Positions 36,579 through 45,136 of a DNA stretch of 64,000 bases are shown piece by piece. The stretch is from Streptomyces sp. MUM 178J (GTDB taxonomy: Bacteria > Actinomycetota > Actinomycetes > Streptomycetales > Streptomycetaceae), in assembly GCF_022414575.1 (NCBI RefSeq), contig NZ_JADWYQ010000001.1, positions 1 to 64,000 on the forward strand, written 5' to 3'. Every line of letters begins with the position of its first letter. Position 1 is the first letter of the stretch. A program made the translations under genes and the position numbers. The notes below the pieces were generated by a model. It was not told the origin of the DNA. It ran no database searches and was given only the letters and a program-made list of their open reading frames with translations.

Positions 36579-37721
36579 ATGATTCGCTTTGAGCACGTCA
36601 CCAAGCGCTACGCGGACGGCACCACGGCCGTTGACGACCTGTCCTTCGAGGTCGCCGAGGGCGAGCTGATCACGCTCGTCGGCCCGTCGGGCTGCGGCAA
36701 GACCACCACCATGAAGATGGTCAACCGCCTCATCGAGCCCACCAGCGGCCGCATCCTCCTCGACGGCGAGGACATCGCGGCCGTCGACCCGGTGCAACTG
36801 CGCCGCCGCATCGGCTATGTCATCCAGCAGGTGGGCCTGTTCCCGCACAAGACCGTGCTGGACAACACCGCGACCGTCCCCCATCTCCTCGGCGTCAGAC
36901 GCGCCAGGGCACGCGAGCGGGCGGCCGAACTCCTCGACCTGGTCGGCCTCGATCCGGCCGTCTACGGCGACCGCTACCCCGAGCAGCTCTCCGGCGGCCA
37001 GCGCCAGCGCGTCGGCGTGGCGCGCGCGCTGGCGGCCGATCCGCCGGTGCTGCTGATGGACGAGCCGTTCGGCGCGGTGGACCCCGTCGTCCGCGAGCAT
37101 CTGCAGAACGAGTTCCTCAGACTCCAGTCCCAGGTGCGCAAGACGGTGCTCTTCGTCACCCACGACATCGAGGAGGCGGTGCGCCTCGGCGACCGGATCG
37201 CCGTGTACGGGCACGGCCGCATCGAGCAGTTCGACGCGCCGGCCGCTGTGCTGGGCGCCCCTGCCACCCCGTACGTCGCCGATTTCGTCGGCGCGGACCG
37301 CGGACTGAAGAGGCTGTCGGTCACCCCCATCGAGGAGAGCGATCTGGAGCAGCCTCCGGTCGTGCACCTCGACGACCCACTGCCCCGGCAGCTCGGCTCG
37401 CGGTGGGCGGTCGTCCTGGACGGGGACGACGAACTGCACGGCTGGATCTCCGCGGAGCAGGCGTCTCAGGGCAGCGGCACGGTGCGGGAGCACGCACGCC
37501 GCATGGAGGCGTGGCTGCCGGTCGGGGCCTCCCTCAAGCAGGCGTTCTCGACGATGCTCCAGCACGACGCCGGCTGGATCGCGGTGATCGACGCGGAGGA
37601 GCGGGGGCGCTTCCTGGGCGTGCTGACCCCGGCCCGGCTCCATGAGGCGCTGCGCCGTTCCATCGACGCGGACGCCCAGGACATTCCCCGCGCCGACGTG
37701 ACGCTGGAGACGGTGAGTTAG
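36579..37721 (+). CDS. Osmoprotectant ABC transporter ATP-binding protein
   Basis: 380 aa from the ATG at 36579, preceded by GAGGA; the frame opens further upstream but lacks conserved sequence there. Walker A GPSGCGKTTT, Q loop (VIQQVGLFP), signature LSGGQRQRVGVARAL, Walker B VLLMDEPFGAVD and switch His in FVTHD are all present. The C-terminal ~110 residues form a CBS-like regulatory region (GWISAEQ, WIAVIDAEERGRFLGVL), as in OpuAA/ProV, which can sense ionic strength. Confidence 0.94.
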   Translation: MIRFEHVTKRYADGTTAVDDLSFEVAEGELITLVGPSGCGKTTTMKMVNRLIEPTSGRILLDGEDIAAVDPVQLRRRIGYVIQQVGLFPHKTVLDNTATVPHLLGVRRARARERAAELLDLVGLDPAVYGDRYPEQLSGGQRQRVGVARALAADPPVLLMDEPFGAVDPVVREHLQNEFLRLQSQVRKTVLFVTHDIEEAVRLGDRIAVYGHGRIEQFDAPAAVLGAPATPYVADFVGADRGLKRLSVTPIEESDLEQPPVVHLDDPLPRQLGSRWAVVLDGDDELHGWISAEQASQGSGTVREHARRMEAWLPVGASLKQAFSTMLQHDAGWIAVIDAEERGRFLGVLTPARLHEALRRSIDADAQDIPRADVTLETVS

Positions 37722-37810
37722 CACCGTCCCCGGCCCGTCCCCGTCCGCTCGGTCCACCCGTCCGCCCGTCCGCCCGGTCCACCCCCGACAGACACGACTT
37801 CTTCCTTGCC

Positions 37811-37835
37811 GACTATTCTGCAATCCAGAATAGTC
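37811..37835. promoter_or_regulatory. Perfect inverted repeat, likely PadR operator
   Basis: GACTATTCTG-CAATC-CAGAATAGTC: 10-nt arms and a 5-nt spacer, 29 nt before the PadR gene. It is strikingly AT-rich for this genome and of the size bound by dimeric PadR regulators, so autoregulation is likely. Confidence 0.7.
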
Positions 37836-37864
37836 GGGACCGTCGTATACATGAGGGGGCGCCC

Positions 37865-38248
37865 ATGGGGTCGGCACAGTCGCCGCAACCGGCCTGGATG
37901 CGCGGCGTTCTTCCGTTGTGTCTGCTCTCGGTGCTGGACTCCGAGGACAGGAGCTATGGATACGCCCTGCTGGGCCGGCTTTCCGACGCCGGCCTCGAGA
38001 ACATGAAGGCCGCCACCCTCTACCCCGCCCTGACCCGGCTGGAGGAGGAGGGCGCGGTCGAGGTCGAGTGGGGCGCCGGCGACGGCGGGCCGGGACGCAA
38101 GTACTACCGCATCACCGAACGGGGGCGGGCGCGCCTGCACGGCGACGAAGCGGCCTGGCGCGCCTTCGCCGCCACCGTGGAGTCCGTGCTCGCGGACCGC
38201 GCGCCGCGGGAGCGGAAGGAACAGGGAGAACCGGGGGAGCAAGCATGA
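37865..38248 (+). CDS. PadR-family transcriptional regulator
   Basis: 127 aa. Winged helix with the PadR signature: LLSVLDSEDRSYGYALLGRL, AATLYPALTRLEEEGAVEVEW, GRKYYRITERGRARL. The ATG at 37865 is preceded by GAGGGGG. A perfect palindrome lies just upstream. The stop overlaps the start of a membrane protein gene (ATGA), the usual PadR plus HAAS-domain pairing, where the regulator controls its partner. Confidence 0.92.
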   Translation: MGSAQSPQPAWMRGVLPLCLLSVLDSEDRSYGYALLGRLSDAGLENMKAATLYPALTRLEEEGAVEVEWGAGDGGPGRKYYRITERGRARLHGDEAAWRAFAATVESVLADRAPRERKEQGEPGEQA

Positions 38249-39270
38249 CCACGCAGGAGAAGCTGAACTGGCCGCGGGACGAGGACGAGACATGGGCGGC
38301 CGCCGTCGAGCTGCGGCTCGCCCTCGCCCCGCACTCCCCCGAGGGTCTGGCCGGCCGCGTCCTGGCCGAGGCGTACGAGGCCGTGACCGAGACGGGCCGC
38401 AGCGCCCGCGAACTCTTCGGCGAACCCGAGGCCTACGCGCGCGCCGCGGCCGACGAGCATGTCACCGAGGAAGCACGCGCGCGTACGGACTCACGGGGCA
38501 TGACGCCGGGCGAGCGGTTCACCGCGGCCCTCGTCGCCGTCGGCGGCACCGGGATCGCGATCAGCGTCATACGCTGGATACGCGAGGGCCTGTGGGTGAC
38601 GCCCAGTTGGTCCTCCATCGCTGCTTTTGCCGGGATCGCCGTCGGCGCGCTCCTGTTCTGCGCGGGCATCGGGGCCTGGTCCGCGGGGCGCATCAAGGGC
38701 GCCGGGGGCTTCGGCGCGGCCGCCGGCGCGGCGCTCGGCAACGGCATCGCGGCCGCCGTGTATCTGCCGGACGACGAGCTGCTCCGGATGCCCGTCCCCG
38801 TCCTGGCCGCGGCGGGCGCCCTCTTGGCGGCCGCCGCTGCCGGCATCCCGAACGCCGTCCTCGACCGCTGGTTCGCCCCCTCCCTCCCGCACGGCGACGA
38901 CGAGCGCTGGCTGTCCCGTCTGGAGTCGCTGCTGCGCACCCGGCACGCGATGCGGGCCGCCGAGGCGCACAGCCATGTGCAGGAGGCCCGCCTCCATCTG
39001 GCGACCTCCGGCGAGAGCGCGGCCGACGCCTTCGACGACGTGGAGGTGTACGCGCTGCGTCTCGCCGAGGGACCGCGCCGGGAGGCCCGGCTGGAGCGGC
39101 GCAAGCTCTACGGCGTCACGCTGCTCGCCGCCGCGATCCTGGTGGTGCTCGTCGACAAGCTGGCCGATCCGGAGCCGACGTCCTTCTGGTTCTGGCTCTA
39201 TGTGGTGACGGCCGTCTACTGGGTGGGGCACACCGCCGCCAGATGGCGTCAGGCGCTCAGGCGGCGCTGA
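38245..39270 (+). CDS. HAAS-type membrane protein coupled to PadR
   Basis: 341 aa from the ATG at 38245, overlapping the PadR stop. A helical N-terminal cytoplasmic domain (about 1-85) resembles the HAAS/permease-prefix domains found downstream of PadR genes. Transmembrane helices follow at about 90-115, 120-145, 150-175 and 185-205, then a cytoplasmic helical region and two more membrane helices near the C-terminus. Function unknown; possibly an envelope stress sensor or signalling partner. Its 3' end overlaps the convergent esterase by 14 nt. Confidence 0.8.
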   Translation: MTTQEKLNWPRDEDETWAAAVELRLALAPHSPEGLAGRVLAEAYEAVTETGRSARELFGEPEAYARAAADEHVTEEARARTDSRGMTPGERFTAALVAVGGTGIAISVIRWIREGLWVTPSWSSIAAFAGIAVGALLFCAGIGAWSAGRIKGAGGFGAAAGAALGNGIAAAVYLPDDELLRMPVPVLAAAGALLAAAAAGIPNAVLDRWFAPSLPHGDDERWLSRLESLLRTRHAMRAAEAHSHVQEARLHLATSGESAADAFDDVEVYALRLAEGPRREARLERRKLYGVTLLAAAILVVLVDKLADPEPTSFWFWLYVVTAVYWVGHTAARWRQALRRR

Positions 39271-40369
39271 GTCGGCCGCTGATCCACTCCAGGGTCGGCG
39301 GGATCTCCCGCCGCCAGGTGTTGAAGTTGTGCCCGCCGCTGTCCAGCATGATCGACGAGACGCGCGCGGGCCGCTTCACCTTCTCGATGAACTCCCGCGT
39401 CGTTTTGAGATTCCCCTCCCCCTGGTGCGAACTGGTCACCAGGAACGACGACTTCCCCTGCGGCAGATGGTCCAGGCTCCACAGCAGATCGGCGCGCTTG
39501 CGGGCGCGGTCGTCCCCGCGGAAGAGGTCACCGGTGGTCACATCCTCGGCCGCCTTGTAGTAGGCGGACAGGCCCGCTCCCGCCGCGAACTGCTCGGGGT
39601 GGTGGAGGGCGATCTTCAAGGCGCAGTAGCCGCCGGTGGAGTTGCCTATGAAGCCCCAGTTCCGGGGCTGGGCGCCCACCCGGTATGTCTCCGAGACGGC
39701 CTGCGGGACGTCCCGGGCGAAGAACGTCTCCGTCTGCGGCCCGCCCGGGATGTCCACACACTCGGTGTCCCGGGGCGGCGCCACGGTCGGCCGCAGCATC
39801 ACCAGGATCATCGGCTGCATCTTGCCGTCCCTGGCCTGCTCGAAGGCCGTACGCGGATACTTCAGCCCCTTGAGGAGGTTCTCCGCGGTCCCTGGGTAGC
39901 CGGTGAGCACGACGACGGCAGGGAAGTTCCGCTTCTTGTATGCCTCCTGGAAGTACTCCGGCGGCAGATAGACATACGCCGGGCTGTCGATCTTCGACTT
40001 CTTGCCCGCGATGACCACCTTCTGGATCTGACCGCCGGTCGCGGGCGTCCCGCCCCCCGCGACGTCCATTTTCTGTCTGCCGATCACCTTGATGTGCGAG
40101 GCGGCGGCCGAGTGGTCCACCACCACGCCCAGTTCCTGCTCCTGACCGAACAGGTCGGCCCAGGAACCGTAGAAGAGGAAGGACTTGTTGGCCGCCAGTC
40201 CCACGGAGGCGAAGAGCGCGAGCTGGGTCGCCAACAGCAGCCCGATCCGGCCGGCCACCGCCCGCCAGGTGCGCCCGGCCAGCCGGGGCCAGAGCCAGAC
40301 GGTGGCCGCGAACAGCAGCACCGCCGCCACCACGGCCAAAGCCAGAACCTTGTTGCTGGTCAGACCCAT
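39257..40369 (-). CDS. Membrane-anchored esterase (PF00756-like alpha/beta hydrolase)
   Basis: 370 aa from the ATG at 40369. Two or three N-terminal membrane helices (VLALAVVAAVLLFAATVWLW, and ~35-60) are followed by an extracytoplasmic hydrolase. The nucleophile elbow is GNSTGGY, the oxyanion/early strand FPAVVVLTGYPG, and the final His is in SGGHNFNTW. This resembles esterase D/antigen 85-type enzymes. It lies back-to-back with an MprF-like gene, as in other Streptomyces, so a cell-surface substrate is plausible. Confidence 0.85.
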   Translation of the reverse strand: MGLTSNKVLALAVVAAVLLFAATVWLWPRLAGRTWRAVAGRIGLLLATQLALFASVGLAANKSFLFYGSWADLFGQEQELGVVVDHSAAASHIKVIGRQKMDVAGGGTPATGGQIQKVVIAGKKSKIDSPAYVYLPPEYFQEAYKKRNFPAVVVLTGYPGTAENLLKGLKYPRTAFEQARDGKMQPMILVMLRPTVAPPRDTECVDIPGGPQTETFFARDVPQAVSETYRVGAQPRNWGFIGNSTGGYCALKIALHHPEQFAAGAGLSAYYKAAEDVTTGDLFRGDDRARKRADLLWSLDHLPQGKSSFLVTSSHQGEGNLKTTREFIEKVKRPARVSSIMLDSGGHNFNTWRREIPPTLEWISGRLSAA

Positions 40370-40528
40370 GTCTTGTGTGAGCTTTCCGTGAGATTTTCCT
40401 GAGAGCGAGTAAACCCGCCCCCCCGGAAGTGCCGTCCTAGAGAGCACACATCGTCCGGAGCCGACTGACCTGAGGCTCGGACACACGATCTTCGATCTCT
40501 CGCGGAGCCACGGGAAGCACGGGAAGCG

Positions 40529-42400
40529 ATGTCTGCAACCAAAGATGGAGACAAATCAGGATTGGTTCCGGATTGGACCGGCCGAGTACGACGTGCTCTG
40601 CGCGGCCCCCGCCCCGAATCGGTCCCGGCTCTGGTCGGCACGGCCGCAACCGTCGTCGGACTGATCGATGTCGCCGCGGGTGCCTTCCCGCGCTTCAGGC
40701 ACAGCCGTCTCCACACCCTCGCCGAGGTGCTGCCCGGCGCCACCGGGCCCTTCGCCGCCGCCCTGTCCATCAGCGCGGGCGTGCTGCTGCTGCTGCTCGC
40801 CCACGGCCTCAAGCGCCACAAGCGGCGCGCCTGGCGTGCCGCGGTGATCCTGCTGCCGGCCGGGGCCGTAGGACAGTTCTTCTACCGGCACTCCGTCGTC
40901 GGCGTCCTGCTCTCACTCGCCCTGCTGGCGCTGCTGCTGCGCCACCGGCGGGAGTTCGCCGCGCTGCCCGATCCGCGCAGCCGCTGGCGGGCACTCGCCA
41001 ACTTCGTCCTCATGGGCGCGGGGTCCATCGCCCTCGGCCTCGTCATCGTCAGCGCCCATCCGGGCAGCGTGGTGGGCAGCCCCAGCCTCAGCGACCGGCT
41101 GGAACACGTCCTGTACGGGCTCTTCGGCGTCGAGGGCCCCGTCGGCTACACCGGCAACGTCTCCTGGACCGTGGGCTGCTTGCTGGGCACCCTCGGCATG
41201 CTGACCGCAGTCACCACCATCTATCTGGCCTTCCGCCCCGAGCACCCGGCCGCGCGGCTCACCGAGGACGACGAGGCCCGGCTGCGCACGCTGCTCGCCC
41301 GGCACGGCGGCCGCGACTCACTGGGGCACTTCGCCCTCCGCCGCGACAAGGGGGTGGTGTTCTCCCCCAGCGGCAAGGCCGCCGTCTGCTACCGCGTCGT
41401 CTCCGGCGTGATGCTCGCCAGCGGCGACCCCATAGGCGACGTCGAGGCCTGGCCGGGCGCGATCGAGCGGTTCATGGACGAGGCCAAGGCACACTCCTGG
41501 ACCCCCGCCGTCATGGGCTGCTCCGAGACCGGCGCCGAGGTCTGGACCCGCGAGACCGGCCTGGACGCCCTCGAACTGGGCGACGAGGCGGTGGTGGACG
41601 TCAGGGATTTCTCCCTGACAGGGCGCGCGATGCGCAATGTGCGGCAGATGGTCAAGCGCATCGAGCGCAATGGCTACGAAACCCGCGTACGGCGCGCCTG
41701 TGACCTCACAGCGGAAGAGCTGGAGCAGATCCGCCGGGCCGCCGCCGACTGGCGCGGCACCGACACCGAACGCGGCTTCTCCATGGCGCTGGGCCGGATC
41801 GGCGACCCCGCAGACGGCGACGCGGTCATCGCCACGGCGCACAAGAGGATCGACGACGACGCCTCCGCCCCCTCCTACGGCGACCTGAAGGCGGTCATCC
41901 ACTTCGTTCCCTGGGGGGAGGACGGCATGTCGCTGGAGCTGATGCGCCGCGACCGCTCCGCCGACCCCGGCATGAACGAACTGCTGATCGTCGCCTCCCT
42001 CCAGGCCGCGCCGGAGCTGGGGATCGAACGGGTCTCGCTCAACTTCGCGATGTTCCGCTCAGCGCTCGCCCGCGGCGAGAAGATCGGCGCGGGCCCGGTG
42101 CTGCGGATGTGGCGGGGACTGCTGGTCTTTCTGTCCCGCTGGTTCCAGATCGAGTCGCTGTACAAGTTCAACGCCAAGTTCCGGCCGCGCTGGGAGCCGC
42201 GCTTCGTGGTCTTCCGCAACACCCGGGACCTCCCGCGCATCGGCTTCGCCGCGATGCAGGCCGAGGGCTTCGTCAACCTCTCCCTGCCGCGGCCCTTCGC
42301 CCGCCGCCGGGGTCGCAAACCACGGCCCTGCGCCCATGTCGTCGCCGCGGTCCCGGCCCACGGCCGGGAGCGCCTGGAGCGGGAGGCCCACGCCGCCTGA
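40529..42400 (+). CDS. MprF/LysX-type phosphatidylglycerol lysyltransferase (no LysRS domain)
   Basis: 623 aa. Five to six transmembrane helices fill residues ~30-240. The C-terminal half is a DUF2156/GNAT-like aminoacyl-transfer domain (DSLGHFALRRDKGVVFSPSGKAAVCYRVV, GDPIGDVEAWPGAIERF, DFSLTGRAMRNVRQMVKRIERNGYE, SLELMRRDRSADPGMNELLI, LYKFNAKFRPRWEPRFVVF). It would add lysine from Lys-tRNA to phosphatidylglycerol and lower surface charge. Mycobacterial LysX has a fused lysyl-tRNA synthetase that is absent here. The C-terminal ~35 residues are basic and low-complexity. Confidence 0.88.
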   Translation: MSATKDGDKSGLVPDWTGRVRRALRGPRPESVPALVGTAATVVGLIDVAAGAFPRFRHSRLHTLAEVLPGATGPFAAALSISAGVLLLLLAHGLKRHKRRAWRAAVILLPAGAVGQFFYRHSVVGVLLSLALLALLLRHRREFAALPDPRSRWRALANFVLMGAGSIALGLVIVSAHPGSVVGSPSLSDRLEHVLYGLFGVEGPVGYTGNVSWTVGCLLGTLGMLTAVTTIYLAFRPEHPAARLTEDDEARLRTLLARHGGRDSLGHFALRRDKGVVFSPSGKAAVCYRVVSGVMLASGDPIGDVEAWPGAIERFMDEAKAHSWTPAVMGCSETGAEVWTRETGLDALELGDEAVVDVRDFSLTGRAMRNVRQMVKRIERNGYETRVRRACDLTAEELEQIRRAAADWRGTDTERGFSMALGRIGDPADGDAVIATAHKRIDDDASAPSYGDLKAVIHFVPWGEDGMSLELMRRDRSADPGMNELLIVASLQAAPELGIERVSLNFAMFRSALARGEKIGAGPVLRMWRGLLVFLSRWFQIESLYKFNAKFRPRWEPRFVVFRNTRDLPRIGFAAMQAEGFVNLSLPRPFARRRGRKPRPCAHVVAAVPAHGRERLEREAHAA

Positions 42401-42475
42401 GCTGCGCCCGCCCGCCCCGCCGCCGGGCTCGGGCGCACGGCTCCGGGCCGCGCGCCCCGACAGCTGCACGGGCCC

Positions 42476-42481
42476 TAGGCT
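42476..42481 (+). promoter_or_regulatory. Leaderless-type -10 of folP
   Basis: TAGGCT lies 6 nt before the folP ATG and no ribosome site precedes the gene, so the message is probably leaderless. No recognisable -35. Confidence 0.45.
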
Positions 42482-42487
42482 GGGGCC

Positions 42488-43363
42488 ATGAGTACGTTGC
42501 GGACACGGGGCACAGGCGGCGGTCGGGGCGTGGTGAGCGGGCTGCCGGAGTGGGACCGCTGCGCGGTCATGGGCGTGATCAACGTCACTCCCGACTCCTT
42601 CTCCGACGGCGGACGCTGGTTCGACACCAACGCCGCCGTGAAGCGGGGCCTCGACCTCGTCGCCCAGGGGGCGGACCTCGTCGACGTCGGCGGCGAGTCG
42701 ACCCGGCCGGGCGCCACCCGCGTCGAGGAGGACGAGGAACTGCGCCGGGTGATCCCGGTGGTCCGCGGGCTGTCCGCCGAGGGCGTCACCGTCTCCGTGG
42801 ACACCATGCGCGCCTCGGTGGCCGAGCAGGCCGTCGCGGCCGGCGCCGTACTCGTCAACGACGTCAGCGGCGGTCTCGCCGACCCCCGCATGGTCCCGGC
42901 GGTCGCCGACGCCCGGGTTCCCTTCGTCGTCATGCACTGGCGCGGCTTCAGCCGGGACATGAACAGCCGGGCCGTGTACCAGGACGTCGTCGGCGAGGTG
43001 CTGGCGGAGCTGCGCGAGCGCATGGACGCCGTCGTCGAGGGCGGCATCGCCCCCGAGCGCATCGTCGTCGACCCCGGCCTCGGCTTCGCCAAGCAGGCCG
43101 AGCACGATCTGGCGCTCGTCGCCCACCTGGACGAACTGCACGCCCTCGGCCGGCCGCTGCTGATCGCCGCCTCCCGGAAGCGGTTCCTCGGCCGCGTCCT
43201 GGCCAAGGAGGGCGCGCCGCCGCCCGCACGGGAGCGGGACGCGGCCACTGCCGCGGTCTCCGCGATCGCGGCGCACAGGGGTGCGTGGGCCGTACGGGTC
43301 CACGAGGTGCGGGCGACCGCGGACGCCGTCAGGGTCGCTCGGGCCGTCGAGGCCGCCCGGTGA
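42488..43363 (+). CDS. folP: Dihydropteroate synthase FolP
   Basis: 291 aa. Joins p-aminobenzoate to dihydropterin pyrophosphate; the sulfonamide target. Signature motifs: GVINVTPDSFSDGGRW, DVGGESTRPGA, VSVDTMRASVAEQAV, LVNDVSGG, IVVDPGLGFAK and SRKRFLGR. All are intact. The gene overlaps the next one by 3 nt. folB and folK follow downstream, and folE lies further right on the other strand. Confidence 0.95.
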   Translation: MSTLRTRGTGGGRGVVSGLPEWDRCAVMGVINVTPDSFSDGGRWFDTNAAVKRGLDLVAQGADLVDVGGESTRPGATRVEEDEELRRVIPVVRGLSAEGVTVSVDTMRASVAEQAVAAGAVLVNDVSGGLADPRMVPAVADARVPFVVMHWRGFSRDMNSRAVYQDVVGEVLAELRERMDAVVEGGIAPERIVVDPGLGFAKQAEHDLALVAHLDELHALGRPLLIAASRKRFLGRVLAKEGAPPPARERDAATAAVSAIAAHRGAWAVRVHEVRATADAVRVARAVEAAR

Positions 43364-43806
43364 GCCGTACCGACGTCGAACTGGTCGAGGAGGCCAACAC
43401 CGCCTTCTACGAGACGATGGAGCGGGGCGACTTCGAGCGGCTCTCCGAGCTCTGGCTCGACGACGACATCTCCTGCGTCCACCCGGGGTGGCCGGTGCTG
43501 TCCGGGCGCGGCGAGGTGCTCCGCTCATATGCCCTGATCATGGCGAACACCGAGTACATCCAGTTCTTCCTCACCGATGTGAAGGTGAGCGTGGCCGGCG
43601 ACACGGCGCTGGTGAGCTGCACGGAGAACATCCTCAGCGGCGGACCGGCCGAGGAGGCTGGGGAGCTGGGGCCGCTCGTCGGGCAGCTCGTCGTCGCCAC
43701 GAACGTGTTCCGCCGCACCTCGGACGGGTGGAAGATCTGGTCGCACCACGGTTCACCCGTACTGACGGAAAGCGACGACGAGCAGGGCGACGAGAGCCCG
43801 GCCTGA
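43360..43806 (+). CDS. NTF2-like (SnoaL-type) small protein
   Basis: 148 aa. The GTG overlaps the folP TGA, so translation is coupled. A single cone-shaped NTF2 fold: NTAFYETMERGDFERLSELWLDDD, CVHPGWPVLSGRGEVLRSY, then strands ending VFRRTSDGWKIWSHHGSP. Proteins of this family hydrate, isomerise or bind small ligands. Its constant place after folP suggests a link with folate synthesis, but the reaction is unknown. The C-terminus is acidic. Confidence 0.87.
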   Translation: MSRTDVELVEEANTAFYETMERGDFERLSELWLDDDISCVHPGWPVLSGRGEVLRSYALIMANTEYIQFFLTDVKVSVAGDTALVSCTENILSGGPAEEAGELGPLVGQLVVATNVFRRTSDGWKIWSHHGSPVLTESDDEQGDESPA

Positions 43807-43962
43807 TGCCCTCCCGGCAAGCTTTGCCCTGTTGCGGCACTGGCCTCGTCGGCTCGTAGGCCCTCGCATAAGTGGGTAGGCGGCCCCGTGGAGGGTTGGA
43901 GTTCAGGGCCTCGGGTATAGGCGGGTACCAGCCGCACGGGGTTTTGTCCATGCCCCCCGTGG

Positions 43963-43983
43963 GCGGGCACTGTCAGTGCCCGC
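43963..43983. promoter_or_regulatory. Perfect inverted repeat upstream of folB
   Basis: GCGGGCACTG-T-CAGTGCCCGC, 10-nt arms around one base, about 90 nt before folB in the 266-nt gap 43807-44072. It could be an operator. TAGATT just downstream (43987-43992) may be a -10. Confidence 0.45.
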
Positions 43984-44072
43984 AGGTAGATTCGAATACC
44001 GACACCGCTTGCCGTCCGCACGCGGCCGCGTGTCCGCAGCCCGCAACAGTTGAATGAGCAGGAGTGATTCGC

Positions 44073-44432
44073 GTGGATCGTGTCGCGCTGCGCGGCCTCA
44101 AGGCCCGCGGGCACCACGGCGTCTTCCCACGGGAGCGCGAGGAAGGCCAGACCTTCATCGTGGACCTGGTGCTCGGCCTGGACACCCGTCCCGCGGCGGC
44201 GGACGACGACCTGGCGAAGACCGTGCACTACGGCGTGGTGGCGGAGGAGGTCGTGGCCGTCGTCGAGGGCGAGCCCGTCGATCTGATCGAGACGCTCGCG
44301 GAACGCATCGCGGAGCAGTGCCTCAAGCACGACGGCGTCCAGGAGGTCGAGGTGATCGTGCACAAGCCCGACGCCCCGATCACGGTGCCGTTCGACGATG
44401 TGACCGTCACGATCAGCCGGAGCCGAGTATGA
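44073..44432 (+). CDS. folB: Dihydroneopterin aldolase FolB
   Basis: 119 aa from the GTG at 44073, which has AGGAG at 8 nt; a GTG three codons upstream sits too close to that site. Motifs: LRGLKARGHHGVFPREREEGQTFIVDLVL, TVHYGVVAEEV and LIETLAERIAEQCL, with the catalytic Lys in VIVHKPDAPI. It cleaves dihydroneopterin to the hydroxymethylpterin used by FolK. The stop overlaps the folK start (ATGA). Confidence 0.94.
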   Translation: MDRVALRGLKARGHHGVFPREREEGQTFIVDLVLGLDTRPAAADDDLAKTVHYGVVAEEVVAVVEGEPVDLIETLAERIAEQCLKHDGVQEVEVIVHKPDAPITVPFDDVTVTISRSRV

Positions 44433-45079
44433 CCGTGTTTTCGTCGTCTTCAGCGTTTTCGTCGTCTTCAGCGTCCCCCTCCAGCGGCACCCAGAGCGAT
44501 CCCACCGTGCAGCCGGTGCCGACCTCCGTGGTGGAACAGGTGGACGCCGCGGATGTCACCCTGTCCAATCCGAAACGGGCCGTGATCTCCCTCGGCTCCA
44601 ATCTGGGCAACCGCCTGGAGACGCTCCAGGGCGCGATCGACGCCCTGGAGGACACGCCCGGCCTGCGGGTGAAGGCCGTCTCCCCGGTGTACGAGACGGA
44701 GCCGTGGGGCGTCGAGCCGGGCTCCCAGCCCTCGTACCTCAACGCGATCGTCGTGGTGAAGACGACCCTGCCGCCGTCCTCGCTGCTGGAGCGCGGCCAG
44801 GCGATCGAGGAGGCCTTCGACCGGGTGCGCGAGGAGCGCTGGGGCCCGCGCACCATCGACGTCGACATCGTGGCGTACGCGGAAGTGATCTCCGACGACC
44901 CGGTGCTGACGCTGCCCCACCCCCGTGCCCATGAGCGCGCCTTCGTCCTGGCGCCCTGGCTGGACGTGGACCCCGAGGCGCGGCTCCCCGGGCGCGGCCC
45001 GGTCTCCGATCTGCTGGCCGAAGTCGGGCGCGAAGACGTGCGGACCCGCGAGGACCTGGAACTCCGTCTGCCCGAGTAG
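44429..45079 (+). CDS. folK: Hydroxymethyldihydropterin pyrophosphokinase FolK
   Basis: 216 aa. The first ~48 residues are a Ser-rich extension (FSSSSAFSSSSASPSS) built partly on two perfect copies of an 18-bp repeat (44437-44472). The core begins at RAVISLGSNLGNRLETLQGAI and includes VSPVYETEPWG, YLNAIVVV, and WGPRTIDVDIVAY (the HPPK signature with Asp metal ligands), then LTLPHPRAHERAFVLAPW. The ATG overlaps the folB stop, so the extension is probably translated. Confidence 0.94.
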   Translation: MTVFSSSSAFSSSSASPSSGTQSDPTVQPVPTSVVEQVDAADVTLSNPKRAVISLGSNLGNRLETLQGAIDALEDTPGLRVKAVSPVYETEPWGVEPGSQPSYLNAIVVVKTTLPPSSLLERGQAIEEAFDRVREERWGPRTIDVDIVAYAEVISDDPVLTLPHPRAHERAFVLAPWLDVDPEARLPGRGPVSDLLAEVGREDVRTREDLELRLPE

Positions 45080-45136
45080 TCGTTAGGCTCATCGGAGTGT
45101 GCTCAGTGGTCACAGCGTGAAAGGGCGGCCTTCTCG

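Noticed and set aside
43985..44005. Possible tRNA T-arm (ATTCGAATA) upstream of folB
   Set aside because: The loop resembles a T-loop, but the flanking stem does not pair, and no anticodon arm or acceptor stem can be assembled around it.
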